This document shows, one piece after another, positions 8,892 through 16,283 of a DNA stretch of 64,000 nt. How positions within the stretch are numbered: the stretch's first letter is position 1; each line of letters begins with the position of its first letter. The DNA is from Flavobacterium sp. NRK F7 (GTDB lineage: Bacteria > Bacteroidota > Bacteroidia > Flavobacteriales > Flavobacteriaceae). The stretch is taken from the NCBI RefSeq assembly GCF_024054195.1, contig NZ_JAMXLB010000001.1:1248883-1312882 (forward strand). The letters run 5' to 3'. A program made the position numbers and the translations under genes. The notes under the pieces are model-generated. The model ran no database searches, was not told the origin of the DNA, and was given only the letters and a program-made list of their open reading frames with translations.

Positions 8892-9275
8892 TTAGGTAAC
8901 TAACTCATTATACAATTTTTCAAAGGTTAGGTCTAAATTATTGCTAAATCCTGCATGAGGTCGAGACGTTTGTATACTAGAGCTTTTAACAGCACTAATC
9001 CATCTAAAACGTTCTTCTTTTTCAAATTGTGCAACTGGACCACCTTCTTTTTTACCTTCACAGATAGTAACTAAAGCTTCTAAGTTTACTTGTAATTGTT
9101 CCAAATCGAATTTGGGACAAAAAGCAATTATTTTTTCCTTTGGAATTTGATATTGAATACGCAGGTATTTTTGACGTTTGCAAAATAGCATCAAACCTAC
9201 ATTGATAAATTCTTCGCGCTCTACTCTAGGTACTACACGAATTATCGTATAATCATATAAGTGTTTTTCGTGCAT
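8892..9275 (-). CDS. DUF3037 family protein
   Basis: 127 residues, soluble, beginning MHEKHLYDYTIIRVVPRVEREEFINVGLMLFCKRQ, which is the DUF3037 signature region. Function is unknown. The start overlaps the end of the upstream HipA-like kinase gene by 23 bp, so the two are translationally coupled. Pairing of a DUF3037 protein with a HipA_2-type kinase is something I recall from several bacterial groups, implying a shared pathway, but neither partner has an established role. Confidence 0.8.
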   Translation of the reverse strand: MHEKHLYDYTIIRVVPRVEREEFINVGLMLFCKRQKYLRIQYQIPKEKIIAFCPKFDLEQLQVNLEALVTICEGKKEGGPVAQFEKEERFRWISAVKSSSIQTSRPHAGFSNNLDLTFEKLYNELVT

Positions 9276-10041
9276 CTTGAGCTTGTTTTAAAAATAATTC
9301 TGCATGTTGTAAACGAATCGTCAAAAACTGGAAATAAACTTCTTTTATAGTTTCTGGAGACATGGATTGATCTTCCCATTCCAACCATTCATCTGGAATT
9401 TGATTGACGATTTCCTTTAAAATAGCAGAGTTTAAAGTATTGGTGCAAAAAACATGAGCTGCTTCTAATTGTGTAGCTTTGGGTAACAAAACATGATCTT
9501 TGATGAGCGCAAAAGGGGTTTTCGCAGTAGTTTCCCAATTGGTCCAAGAATGATGAAAATAAAAGGAAGCACCATGATCAATGAGCCAAAGTTCTTTTTT
9601 CCAAAGCAGTAGATTCGTGTTTTTGAAGGTACGATCAACATTGGTAATAAAAGCATCCAGCCAAACAATTTTCGAAGCCAATAAAGCATCGCAATCATTT
9701 GCTGCAGCATCATAGGTTAATGCACCTGATAAAAAATGCAACCCTAAATTTAACCCTTGACTAAATTTTAGTAAATCTTGAATTTCTTCATCTGCTTCTG
9801 TTCTTCCAAAAGCTTCATCCAAATTAGCGAAAACCAACTCAGGAACTGGCAACCCAAGTATTTTTGCGATTTGACCACCCAAAAATTCTGCGATTAATGC
9901 CTTTACTCCGTGTCCAGCGCCTCTAAATTTTAATACATATTTAAAATCGTCATCTGCTTCAGCTAAAGCAGGTAAAGAGCCTCCTTCTCGAAGCGGAGTA
10001 ATGTATCGGGTTACATTTACGGTTCGCAAATTCAAATTCAT
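9253..10041 (-). CDS. HipA-like kinase (HipA_2 family)
   Basis: About 262 residues from the ATG at 10041 (MNLNLRTVNVTRYITPL); the frame extends to 10062, but that N-terminus looks artificial. Kinase features are visible: a probable ATP-binding Lys in YVLKFRG, the catalytic loop DAFITNVDRTFKNTN, where the Asp-Arg and following Asn match HipA, and a DFG-like IDHG metal-binding motif about 12 residues later. It lacks the N-terminal domain of classical HipA toxins, and no HipB-like antitoxin lies nearby; the coupled DUF3037 gene overlaps its 3' end by 23 bp. It is therefore better regarded as a conserved kinase of unknown substrate than a toxin-antitoxin system. Confidence 0.8.
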   Translation of the reverse strand: MNLNLRTVNVTRYITPLREGGSLPALAEADDDFKYVLKFRGAGHGVKALIAEFLGGQIAKILGLPVPELVFANLDEAFGRTEADEEIQDLLKFSQGLNLGLHFLSGALTYDAAANDCDALLASKIVWLDAFITNVDRTFKNTNLLLWKKELWLIDHGASFYFHHSWTNWETTAKTPFALIKDHVLLPKATQLEAAHVFCTNTLNSAILKEIVNQIPDEWLEWEDQSMSPETIKEVYFQFLTIRLQHAELFLKQAQDARKTLI

Positions 10042-10071
10042 TACTAAAAAACTTTTAAACAAAGGTAGCTA

Positions 10072-10102
10072 AAAAAAACTCCGATAAAATATCGGAGTTT
10101 TT
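10072..10102 (-). terminator. Rho-independent terminator after fabD
   Basis: On the minus strand aaactccgata, short loop, tatcggagtttttttt: an eight-base GC-containing stem and long T run, 14 bp after the fabD stop. Confidence 0.9.
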
Positions 10103-10115
10103 TACTTTTATTTTT

Positions 10116-10988
10116 TTAAGCTGAATGAGTAGCTACTTCTTTATTGATTTTATTCACTAAGCCAACCAATACTTTTCCTGGACCTACTTCTGTGAAACTA
10201 GTTGCTCCATCCGCTATCATTTGATTGACAGATTGTGTCCATTTTACTGGTGCAGTTAATTGGATGATTAAATTTTTCTTTATTTCTTCTGGATTTGAAA
10301 CCGCATTTGCTGTTACATTTTGGTAAACAGGACAAACAGGTTTAGAAAAAGTAGTAGCTTCAATTGCTGCTGCTAACTCTTCTCTTGCTGGTTCCATCAT
10401 AGGCGAATGGAAAGCTCCACCAACAGGTAAAATTAAAGCTCTTTTGGCACCAGCTTCTTTCATTTTTTCACAGGCAGCTTCCACAGCTTTGTATTCTCCA
10501 GAAATTACTAATTGGCCAGGACAATTGTAATTGGCTGCTACAACTACACCATCGATACTAGCGCAAATATCTTCTACAATTTTATCTTCTAAGTTTAAAA
10601 CGGCAGCCATAGTGGAAGGCGTTATTTCACAAGCTTTTTGCATGGCTAATGCTCTTTGAGAGACTAATTTTAAACCATCTTCAAAAGATAAAGTACCATT
10701 AGCAACTAATGCTGAAAATTCACCTAAAGAATGTCCTGCTACCATTTCTGGTTTAAAATCTTCTAATGTTTTTGCTAAAATTACAGAGTGTAAGAAAACT
10801 GCAGGTTGTGTTACTTTGGTTTCTTTCAATTGTTCTGCTGTTCCTTCAAACATGATGTCAGTAATTCTAAAACCTAAAATTTCATTCGCTTTTTCAAATA
10901 ATTCTTTGGCAATTGCCGAATTTTCATATAAGTCTTTTCCCATTCCTGTAAATTGGGCTCCTTGACCTGGAAATACGTATGCTTTCAT
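10116..10988 (-). CDS. fabD: Malonyl-CoA:ACP transacylase
   Basis: Loads malonyl groups onto acyl carrier protein for fatty acid synthesis (cytoplasm). All key motifs are present: N-terminal FPGQGAQFTGMG, nucleophile S87 in GHSLGE, R112 for malonate binding in SQRALAM, and catalytic H194 in GAFHSPMM. Length 290 residues is standard. It stands apart from other fab genes here; the upstream neighbour YceI is separated by a probable weak terminator, and a strong terminator follows. Confidence 0.96.
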   Translation of the reverse strand: MKAYVFPGQGAQFTGMGKDLYENSAIAKELFEKANEILGFRITDIMFEGTAEQLKETKVTQPAVFLHSVILAKTLEDFKPEMVAGHSLGEFSALVANGTLSFEDGLKLVSQRALAMQKACEITPSTMAAVLNLEDKIVEDICASIDGVVVAANYNCPGQLVISGEYKAVEAACEKMKEAGAKRALILPVGGAFHSPMMEPAREELAAAIEATTFSKPVCPVYQNVTANAVSNPEEIKKNLIIQLTAPVKWTQSVNQMIADGATSFTEVGPGKVLVGLVNKINKEVATHSA

Positions 10989-11066
10989 TTGTTTCGTTTA
11001 ATTTTTAATGCGTTATGTTTTTTATGTATTCATAATCGGTAACAAAAATAGACTTTTTTAAGCATA

Positions 11067-11099
11067 AAAAAACCTTACAAATTCTAAAATCTATAAGGT
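11067..11099 (-). terminator. Probable terminator after the YceI gene
   Basis: Minus-strand ACCTTA ... TAAGG with a roughly 16-base AT-rich interval followed by seven T. The stem is short, so it is a weaker candidate. Confidence 0.5.
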
Positions 11100-11121
11100 G
11101 TATTCTTTTTGAAAGTTAAAA

Positions 11122-11652
11122 TTAGGCTTTAACTAATTGTAATTCAATGATTAGTTTAACTTCTTCTCCTACTAATACGCCACCAGTTTCTAATGCGGCA
11201 TTCCAATTTAATCCCCAATCTTTTCGGTTGATTTTACCTTCAATGTTTAAACCTACTTTTGTATTTCCCCATGGGTCTTGCATTAATCCGCTAAATTCTA
11301 CAGGTAATTTTACTTCTTTTGAAGTGCCTTTAATAGTTAGTGTGCCTGTTAGTTCATAATTGTGATCGTTTACTTTTGAAAATGATGAACTTTTAAAAGT
11401 TAAATTTGGAAAGTTTTCTGCATCAAAAAAATCACCACTTTTTAGATGGTTATCTCTATCTACATTACTCGTGTTAATAGAGTTGATTGCTGCTGAGAAA
11501 GAAACTTTTGCCGTTGAAAAATCATTTTCTTCTGTTTCAATTACGCCTTCATAAGAGTCAAACTTCCCGGAAACATTTGTAAACATCATGTGTTTTACTT
11601 TAAAACCTATTTCTGAATGTGTGGAATCTATTGTCCATTTTGTAGTTGCCAT
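11122..11652 (-). CDS. YceI family isoprenoid-binding-like protein
   Basis: 176-residue lipocalin-like beta barrel of the YceI family, whose known members bind polyisoprenoid or fatty-amide ligands. MATTKWTIDSTHSEIGFKVKHMMFTNVSGKFDSYEG at the start, DRDNHLKSGDFFDAENFPNLTFKS in the middle and DWGLNWNAALETGGVLVGEEVKL near the end are hallmark segments. There is no signal peptide, so this member is probably cytoplasmic, unlike E. coli YceI. It shares an identical upstream promoter element with the pirin operon next door, which ties it to that redox or stress gene set. Confidence 0.92.
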   Translation of the reverse strand: MATTKWTIDSTHSEIGFKVKHMMFTNVSGKFDSYEGVIETEENDFSTAKVSFSAAINSINTSNVDRDNHLKSGDFFDAENFPNLTFKSSSFSKVNDHNYELTGTLTIKGTSKEVKLPVEFSGLMQDPWGNTKVGLNIEGKINRKDWGLNWNAALETGGVLVGEEVKLIIELQLVKA

Positions 11653-11687
11653 ATTTTTTATTTTAAATTATGTTTTTAATTACACTA

Positions 11688-11739
11688 CAAATTTACAATC
11701 AGATGATTAGAGTGTCACTTAACCTAGATTAAGAAAAGA
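11688..11739 (-). promoter_or_regulatory. Promoter with activator-type palindrome upstream of YceI
   Basis: Minus strand: near-palindrome CTTAATCTAGGTTAAG (11733-11718), a 22-base spacer, then the -7 box TAAATTTG (11695-11688). No TTG is at a proper -33 position, so the palindrome appears to replace it, as expected for activator-dependent transcription. A 22-base segment (11718-11739) is identical to 14070-14091 upstream of the pirin operon, with the same spacer length. Predicted leader is about 30 nt. Confidence 0.65.
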
Positions 11740-12273
11740 TTAGAAGTTTATTTTTTTAACTTTTTCTTTTAATTCGTTATCTAAATCAGAATTAGTAATC
11801 ATCCCTTTATCAGTATCAAAATTATCATTAAAACTAGGCAATGAAAAAGTAGTTTCAATAATACCATCATGTCTAGGAAACCTTCCTTCAGCAATTTCTA
11901 AAACAGAACTACCGCCACGAGCTCCTGGAGAAGTTGCTAAAAGGAATATACTTTTACCTTGAAATAATTTTACATTGATGCGAGACATCCAATCGAAAAG
12001 ACTTTTGAAAGCGGCTGTATAATTTCCATTATGTTCTGCCATAGAAATCACAAGTAAATCAGCTTCTGCAAGTTTGTTTAAAAAAGCATGAGCCGCTTGA
12101 GGAAAACCTTCTTCTTTTTCAATGTCTATGGAATATGTTGGTACAGGAAAATCATTTAAATCTAAAACTTCTGTCGTTGCATTGGTAAAAAGACCTGCAG
12201 CATAAGTGGCTAATTGTTTATTAATTGATTTTTTACTGTTTGATGCTCCAAAAGCAATAATTTTTTTCGCCAT
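11740..12273 (-). CDS. NAD(P)H-dependent FMN reductase family protein
   Basis: 177-residue flavodoxin-fold oxidoreductase. FGASNSKKSINKQLATYAAGLF at the N-terminus is the FMN phosphate loop, LLVISMAEHNGNYTAAFKSLFDWMSR is the conserved flavin-contact segment, and LLATSPGARGGSSVLE is the third strand-loop motif of the family. It probably reduces flavins, quinones or azo-type electrophiles using NAD(P)H. It is the last gene of the pirin operon, 3 bp after the ferredoxin-like gene, and its stop abuts the YceI regulatory element, so there is no room for a terminator. Confidence 0.88.
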   Translation of the reverse strand: MAKKIIAFGASNSKKSINKQLATYAAGLFTNATTEVLDLNDFPVPTYSIDIEKEEGFPQAAHAFLNKLAEADLLVISMAEHNGNYTAAFKSLFDWMSRINVKLFQGKSIFLLATSPGARGGSSVLEIAEGRFPRHDGIIETTFSLPSFNDNFDTDKGMITNSDLDNELKEKVKKINF

Positions 12274-12276
12274 TAT

Positions 12277-12501
12277 TTATTTGTTTTTATAATAGGTTAA
12301 TGCACCTGATGGACATTTTTCCACAGTTGCAATAATTTTTTCAGTAGTTGAATTTTCAGGTGTAATCCATGGTTTTTCTCTTGGTTTAAAAACATCAGGA
12401 TTGTTTCGTACACAATTTCCAGAATGAATGCACTTTCCAGATTGCCATACTATGGTTACTTCACCATTAGTGTATTCTTTTGTAATGTCTTTCGGATTCA
12501 T
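12277..12501 (-). CDS. Divergent single-cluster 4Fe-4S protein (Fer4_19 type)
   Basis: 74 residues with three cysteines: C24 and C30 in KCIHSGNC and C63 in EKCPSGAL, plus the conserved His 26. This matches the small (4Fe-4S) mono-cluster family in which the normal CxxCxxC ferredoxin motif is altered. It is likely a soluble electron carrier for a partner in this operon; the flavin reductase gene starts 3 bp downstream and OsmC lies upstream. The redox partner and cluster type (3Fe-4S or 4Fe-4S) cannot be read from sequence. Confidence 0.82.
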   Translation of the reverse strand: MNPKDITKEYTNGEVTIVWQSGKCIHSGNCVRNNPDVFKPREKPWITPENSTTEKIIATVEKCPSGALTYYKNK

Positions 12502-12531
12502 ATATTGTTATTTAGTTTGTTAAAAATACAA

Positions 12532-12939
12532 TTAAATTGTGGTTTCGATTACGACTTTGTTTTTCAAAATTTTAGAGACTGGACATTTTTCTGCAATTAG
12601 TAGTAATCTGTTTTTAATATCTTCTTCAATGTTTTCTGAAAAAGTAATGGTACGTGTTATGGTTGTTTTTAATTCAGGAGTGTTTTCTTGATATAAATTT
12701 AAGGAAATTTTTATTTCTGGAATAATCCATCCTTTTCGGTTGATATACATTCGTAAAGTAGACAAAGTACAACCCGCTAAAGAAGCTAAAAGAGTAGAGT
12801 AGGGATCTGGACCTAAATCTTTACCTTCAATACTTTCAGGTTCATCCATTATAAATGTACCATTTCGCCATGAAATGGTACATTTATATTTTTGTAAACC
12901 GATATGTCCTAATACATCATTTTCTAATAATTGTCCCAT
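12532..12939 (-). CDS. OsmC/Ohr family protein
   Basis: About 135 residues from the ATG at 12939 (MGQLLENDVLGHIG); the longer frame to 12999 would overlap the upstream gene and has an atypical basic start. OsmC fold signatures: DEPESIEGKDLGPDPYSTLLASLAGCTLSTLRMYINRKG, with the first redox cysteine in LAGCT, and AEKCPVSKIL with the second. Family members reduce organic hydroperoxides through these two cysteines. It is the third gene of the pirin operon, with the GNAT stop 2 bp upstream. Confidence 0.88.
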   Translation of the reverse strand: MGQLLENDVLGHIGLQKYKCTISWRNGTFIMDEPESIEGKDLGPDPYSTLLASLAGCTLSTLRMYINRKGWIIPEIKISLNLYQENTPELKTTITRTITFSENIEEDIKNRLLLIAEKCPVSKILKNKVVIETTI

Positions 12940-12941
12940 AA

Positions 12942-13226
12942 TTATAGTACGTCTTGATATTCTAGTGTTTTTTCGAAAACTTTTTTCGCAAAAGGACACA
13001 AAGGAATAATTTTTAAGTTTTTCTCACGAGCAAAAGCAACCGCTTGAGCTACCATTTGTTTTCCAAAGCCTTTGCCATTGTAAGCTTCATTTACTTCGGT
13101 ATGATCGATGATTATTTTATCATTACCAGCATAAACAAAAGTCATTTTTGCGACTAATTTTCCGTCTACTTCAATGTAGAAGGAACCGTTTTTGTCGTTG
13201 GTTTCTAATTGGACTGTTGGTGTCAT
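12942..13226 (-). CDS. Small GNAT-like N-acetyltransferase (YjdJ/Acetyltransf_CG type)
   Basis: 94 residues corresponding to the minimal GNAT domain: IDHTEVNEAYNGKGFGKQMVAQAVAFAREKNLKIIPLCPFAKKVFEK, where YNGKGFGKQ is the acetyl-CoA pyrophosphate loop and PLCPFAK the conserved C-terminal motif. Substrates are unknown for this subfamily. It is second in the pirin operon (12 bp after pirin). Confidence 0.85.
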   Translation of the reverse strand: MTPTVQLETNDKNGSFYIEVDGKLVAKMTFVYAGNDKIIIDHTEVNEAYNGKGFGKQMVAQAVAFAREKNLKIIPLCPFAKKVFEKTLEYQDVL

Positions 13227-13238
13227 AATCTTGTTTTA

Positions 13239-13955
13239 TTAATGTTCCATTGGAATTTCCATTACTAAGAATTTAGCTGCAGTTGTGGCTTTTATTTCAA
13301 GTGTAGTTGTATTCCAAAACCCAATAGCGTCTCTTTTACTAAGATTTTCACCATTTACTTCAATCTCTCCTTCAATTGTCATGATATAAAAACCGTTACC
13401 TTCTTTTTTTAAATCTAGTTTTTTTGAAAAATCTTGATCAAAATCACTTAAATAAAACCACGCATCTTGATGTATCCAAACCCCTTCATCTTCTGGATTA
13501 GGAGACAAAATTTGAGCGAAGTTGTTTTTTTGTAACGATTGATCTAATGTTATTTGTTGGTAACGAGGTGTTACATTTTCTTTGTTAGGAAATAACCAAA
13601 TTTGGAACAATTTTGTTTGTTGGTCAGGATTAGGGTTAAATTCACTATGTCTGATGCCAGTTCCAGCGCTCATAACTTGAACATCGCCTGTTTTAATCGT
13701 TGCGGCATTTCCCATACTGTCTTTATGTGCTAAATCCCCTTCTAAAGGAATCGTAATAATTTCCATATTATCGTGAGGATGCGTTCCAAAACCCATACCT
13801 GCAGCTATTGTATCATCATTTAATACACGTAATGCTCCAAAGTGCACTCGTTCTGGATTGTACCAATTTGCGAAACTAAAACTATGCCATGCGTTTAACC
13901 AACCATGATTTGCATTTCCTCTGGTGTTTGCTCTATGAATTACTGAATTTTTCAT
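13239..13955 (-). CDS. Pirin family protein (bicupin)
   Basis: 238 residues. The N-terminal cupin has all four metal ligands: H59 and H61 in GTHPHDN, H103 and E105 in GIRHSE. NAWHSFSFANWYNPERVHFGALRVLNDD is a clear pirin signature. Bacterial pirins of this size include quercetin dioxygenases and redox sensors; which applies here is unknown. It is the first gene of a five-gene operon with GNAT, OsmC, ferredoxin-like and flavin reductase genes, and is probably controlled by the palindromic promoter at 14040-14091. Confidence 0.92.
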   Translation of the reverse strand: MKNSVIHRANTRGNANHGWLNAWHSFSFANWYNPERVHFGALRVLNDDTIAAGMGFGTHPHDNMEIITIPLEGDLAHKDSMGNAATIKTGDVQVMSAGTGIRHSEFNPNPDQQTKLFQIWLFPNKENVTPRYQQITLDQSLQKNNFAQILSPNPEDEGVWIHQDAWFYLSDFDQDFSKKLDLKKEGNGFYIMTIEGEIEVNGENLSKRDAIGFWNTTTLEIKATTAAKFLVMEIPMEH

Positions 13956-14039
13956 TTGTAAAATTTTTTGTTAGAATAAAATGAAACAGTCTGAATGATT
14001 TCTTTACTGCTTCATTGTTGATTTTCAACTTATTTGATA

Positions 14040-14091
14040 CAAATTTACGACCAACACACCTCTTTTGCCCTTAACCTAGATTAAGAAAAGA
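14040..14091 (-). promoter_or_regulatory. Promoter with activator-type palindrome upstream of the pirin operon
   Basis: Minus strand: CTTAATCTAGGTTAAG (14085-14070), exactly 22 bases, then TAAATTTG (14047-14040). This is the same arrangement and sequence as upstream of YceI, although the 22-base spacers themselves are unrelated. That contrast argues the palindrome and its distance are functionally conserved. Predicted leader is about 80 nt. Confidence 0.65.
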
Positions 14092-14092
14092 A

Positions 14093-15001
14093 TTATGGTT
14101 TTTTTTCAGTTCCGTTGCTAATTTGAACGGGTACTTCATTGAGTGGTAAACCGCCTTTAATTCCAAAATCTAAGGTGCGAATAGGGAACGGAATCACAAT
14201 CTCATTTTCATCATATGTTTTCTTAATTCTAATGATGGCCTCGCTACCTACTTTATTGTAAACCGATTGTTCCGGTGTATTTACCCACATGCGAACCGAT
14301 AAATTGATTGAGCTATCACCAAATTCGGTAAAAAATACTTTTACTTCATCTTCTTCCGATAAATCGGGTATATCTTTAACAGCATCATACGTAATTTTTT
14401 GAACCTTTTCTAAGTCTTCACCATAAGATACTCCAACAGTCAAATCAAAGCGTCTTTTTCTAATGTGTGAATAATTTTCAATGGGATTTTGAAATACTTC
14501 TTTATTAGGAATAATAACCACCTGTCCTTTAAAAGTTTCCATAACGGTGTCTCTAAGGTTGACTTCCGTTATTTTACCCATATAATCTTTCACTTCAACA
14601 ATATCGCCTACACGTAATGGTTTTCGGAAAGAAATAAAGATACCCGACATAAAATTAGCTGCGATATCTTGGAAGGCAAAAGCCAATGCTAAACCTAAAA
14701 TACCAGCACCCGCTAAAATAGAAGTCACCGCTTTGTCGAGTTTTAAAATACTCAAAACCGTAAAAATCACGATTCCTATTACCGTTAAGTAGACAATAGA
14801 ACTGAACAAGTTATTTAAAGTAATGTTTTTAGAAACCTTAGCAAAGAGTTTGTGTGCAATTTTGCGAATGAATTTTGCTATAAATAAGCCCAAAACTAAC
14901 ACAACAACTGCCAAAAAGATATTGGGTAATAATTTAATTAAACTTTCTAACCAATAGGTTAATTTTTCAGAAATTAAATCAGAAATTTTTTTGATATCCA
15001 T
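14093..15001 (-). CDS. MscS family mechanosensitive ion channel
   Basis: 302 residues. Three hydrophobic segments lie within the first about 130 residues (LLPNIFLAVVVLVLGLFIAKF; LTVIGIVIFTVLSIL; and the pore helix region AGAGILGLALAFAFQDIAANFMSG). GLAFAFQDIAANFMSGIFI is the conserved TM3 pore-lining and hinge segment, followed by the beta domain VGDIVEVKDYMGKITEVNLRDTV. It opens under membrane tension to release osmolytes. The stop sits 2 bp from the regulatory element of the pirin operon. Probably monocistronic; a -7-like TAAATTTG lies at 15086-15079 without a clear -33. Confidence 0.93.
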   Translation of the reverse strand: MDIKKISDLISEKLTYWLESLIKLLPNIFLAVVVLVLGLFIAKFIRKIAHKLFAKVSKNITLNNLFSSIVYLTVIGIVIFTVLSILKLDKAVTSILAGAGILGLALAFAFQDIAANFMSGIFISFRKPLRVGDIVEVKDYMGKITEVNLRDTVMETFKGQVVIIPNKEVFQNPIENYSHIRKRRFDLTVGVSYGEDLEKVQKITYDAVKDIPDLSEEDEVKVFFTEFGDSSINLSVRMWVNTPEQSVYNKVGSEAIIRIKKTYDENEIVIPFPIRTLDFGIKGGLPLNEVPVQISNGTEKKP

Positions 15002-15210
15002 TTGTTTTCATTAAATAATTAAAGGAATAGAAATGTACAATAGATTTACTTTTTATAATGTAAACCAACTCTAGTATTCAAATTTATATAAAATGTTTCT
15101 AAGTTAGAGGAAGACCTAGTAATTATGTAAAAGATTTCGAAAGTATTGAAACCGAAACGCTTGGCGAAAGGCTAATTTCGTGGATGACTAATACATTAAA
15201 TAAACCTCTA

Positions 15211-16095
15211 ATGCCACACTTTAATAAGTTATTGATTGTAATGTTGTTGTTCGTTTCTAAAACTTTTGCACAAGAAGCCATTCCAAATCCAATTATTAAG
15301 AAAACGATTTCTCAACAATGGGAATTAGATAGTATCGACAGAAAAGGAACGTTTCGATTGGTATCGTATAGACCTATCTATTTTGCGGCTGCCCGATGGT
15401 CAACAAAAAAAAATGAAGCCCCATTTAATGAAAGTGGTGAATTTGCAACGGATGACACCAATATCTTTGATAATATTGAGGCAAAATTTCAAATTAGTTT
15501 TAAAACAAAAGTAGTAGAAGGTCTCTTCTTTGGAAAAGGGGATTTGTGGGTGGCTTATACCCAAAAAGCGCATTGGCAAGTATATAATAAAAAACTATCT
15601 CGTGCTTTTAGAGAATTGAATTATGAACCTGAAATTATTTTTAACTTTCCAATGTGCATCAGTTTAGGTGGCGGAAAAATTAGAAATTTTGGTTTTATCT
15701 TAAATCATCAGTCTAATGGTAAAGATATTCCTACTTCTAGAAGTTGGAATCGTATCATCTTTAACATTGGTTATGAATATAAAAATTGGAATGTCAATTT
15801 CAGACCTTGGTACCGTATGCCAGATGAAGAAGATGAAAATCCTGGGATTACAGAATTCATTGGAGATGCGGAACTAGAAATAGGAGCAAATTTTGGAAAA
15901 CATGAATTTTATAGTATTATGTCTCATTCTTTTTCCACGCTTAAAAAAGGAAATATTCAATTGAACTATGTTTTTCCTATTCGAGGACACTTAAGAGGAC
16001 ATGTGCAAGTATTTCATGGTTACGGAGAAACACTAATTGATTATAATGTACGCCAGACTACTTTAGGGGTTGGAATCTCTTTTGCCAATTGGTAA
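15211..16095 (+). CDS. pldA: Outer membrane phospholipase A (OMPLA-like)
   Basis: Outer-membrane beta-barrel enzyme that removes phospholipids from the outer leaflet. The frame opens at 15184, but the ATG at 15211 gives a compact signal peptide (MPHFNKLLIVMLLFVSKTFAQ), and a -7-like TAATTTCG ending at 15180 would place the transcript start after 15184. The catalytic triad is intact: counting from 15184, H175 and S177 in NHQSNG and N189 in SWNR, the same order as E. coli OMPLA. The remainder is amphipathic beta strands ending in an aromatic C-terminal strand (GVGISFANW). Length is about 294 residues. Confidence 0.9.
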   Translation: MPHFNKLLIVMLLFVSKTFAQEAIPNPIIKKTISQQWELDSIDRKGTFRLVSYRPIYFAAARWSTKKNEAPFNESGEFATDDTNIFDNIEAKFQISFKTKVVEGLFFGKGDLWVAYTQKAHWQVYNKKLSRAFRELNYEPEIIFNFPMCISLGGGKIRNFGFILNHQSNGKDIPTSRSWNRIIFNIGYEYKNWNVNFRPWYRMPDEEDENPGITEFIGDAELEIGANFGKHEFYSIMSHSFSTLKKGNIQLNYVFPIRGHLRGHVQVFHGYGETLIDYNVRQTTLGVGISFANW

Positions 16096-16134
16096 ATGGT
16101 TTCTTGATGAATTCATAATTTCTGTTTTCTTTTT

Positions 16135-16188
16135 ATTTTGTTAAATTTAAAATTATATTTTGTTAAAAATGTTAATTTATAACAAAAT
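16135..16188. repeat. Short repeated element ATTTTGTTA upstream of the secreted hydrolase
   Basis: ATTTTGTTAAA occurs at 16135-16145 and 16157-16167 (22 bp apart, about two helical turns), and an inverted copy TAACAAAAT is at 16180-16188. The region is very AT-rich, so chance cannot be excluded, but the phasing suggests a regulator site in front of the gene at 16284. Confidence 0.35.
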
Positions 16189-16283
16189 AATTAAAAATAT
16201 AAATAAAAAAGTATATAAAAATAATATGCTTGCATAATATTTTATTCTAATTTAGTGCCATCAAACAAACAAATAAATATTTT

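Noticed and set aside
10009..10015. GGTTACA (reverse of the ECF -35) in the HipA-like gene
   Set aside because: No GTC at the matching distance and it is within coding sequence.
8892..10041. HipBA-type toxin-antitoxin system
   Set aside because: The kinase is of the short HipA_2 type and no HipB-like DNA-binding protein is encoded on either side; DUF3037 is not a known antitoxin.
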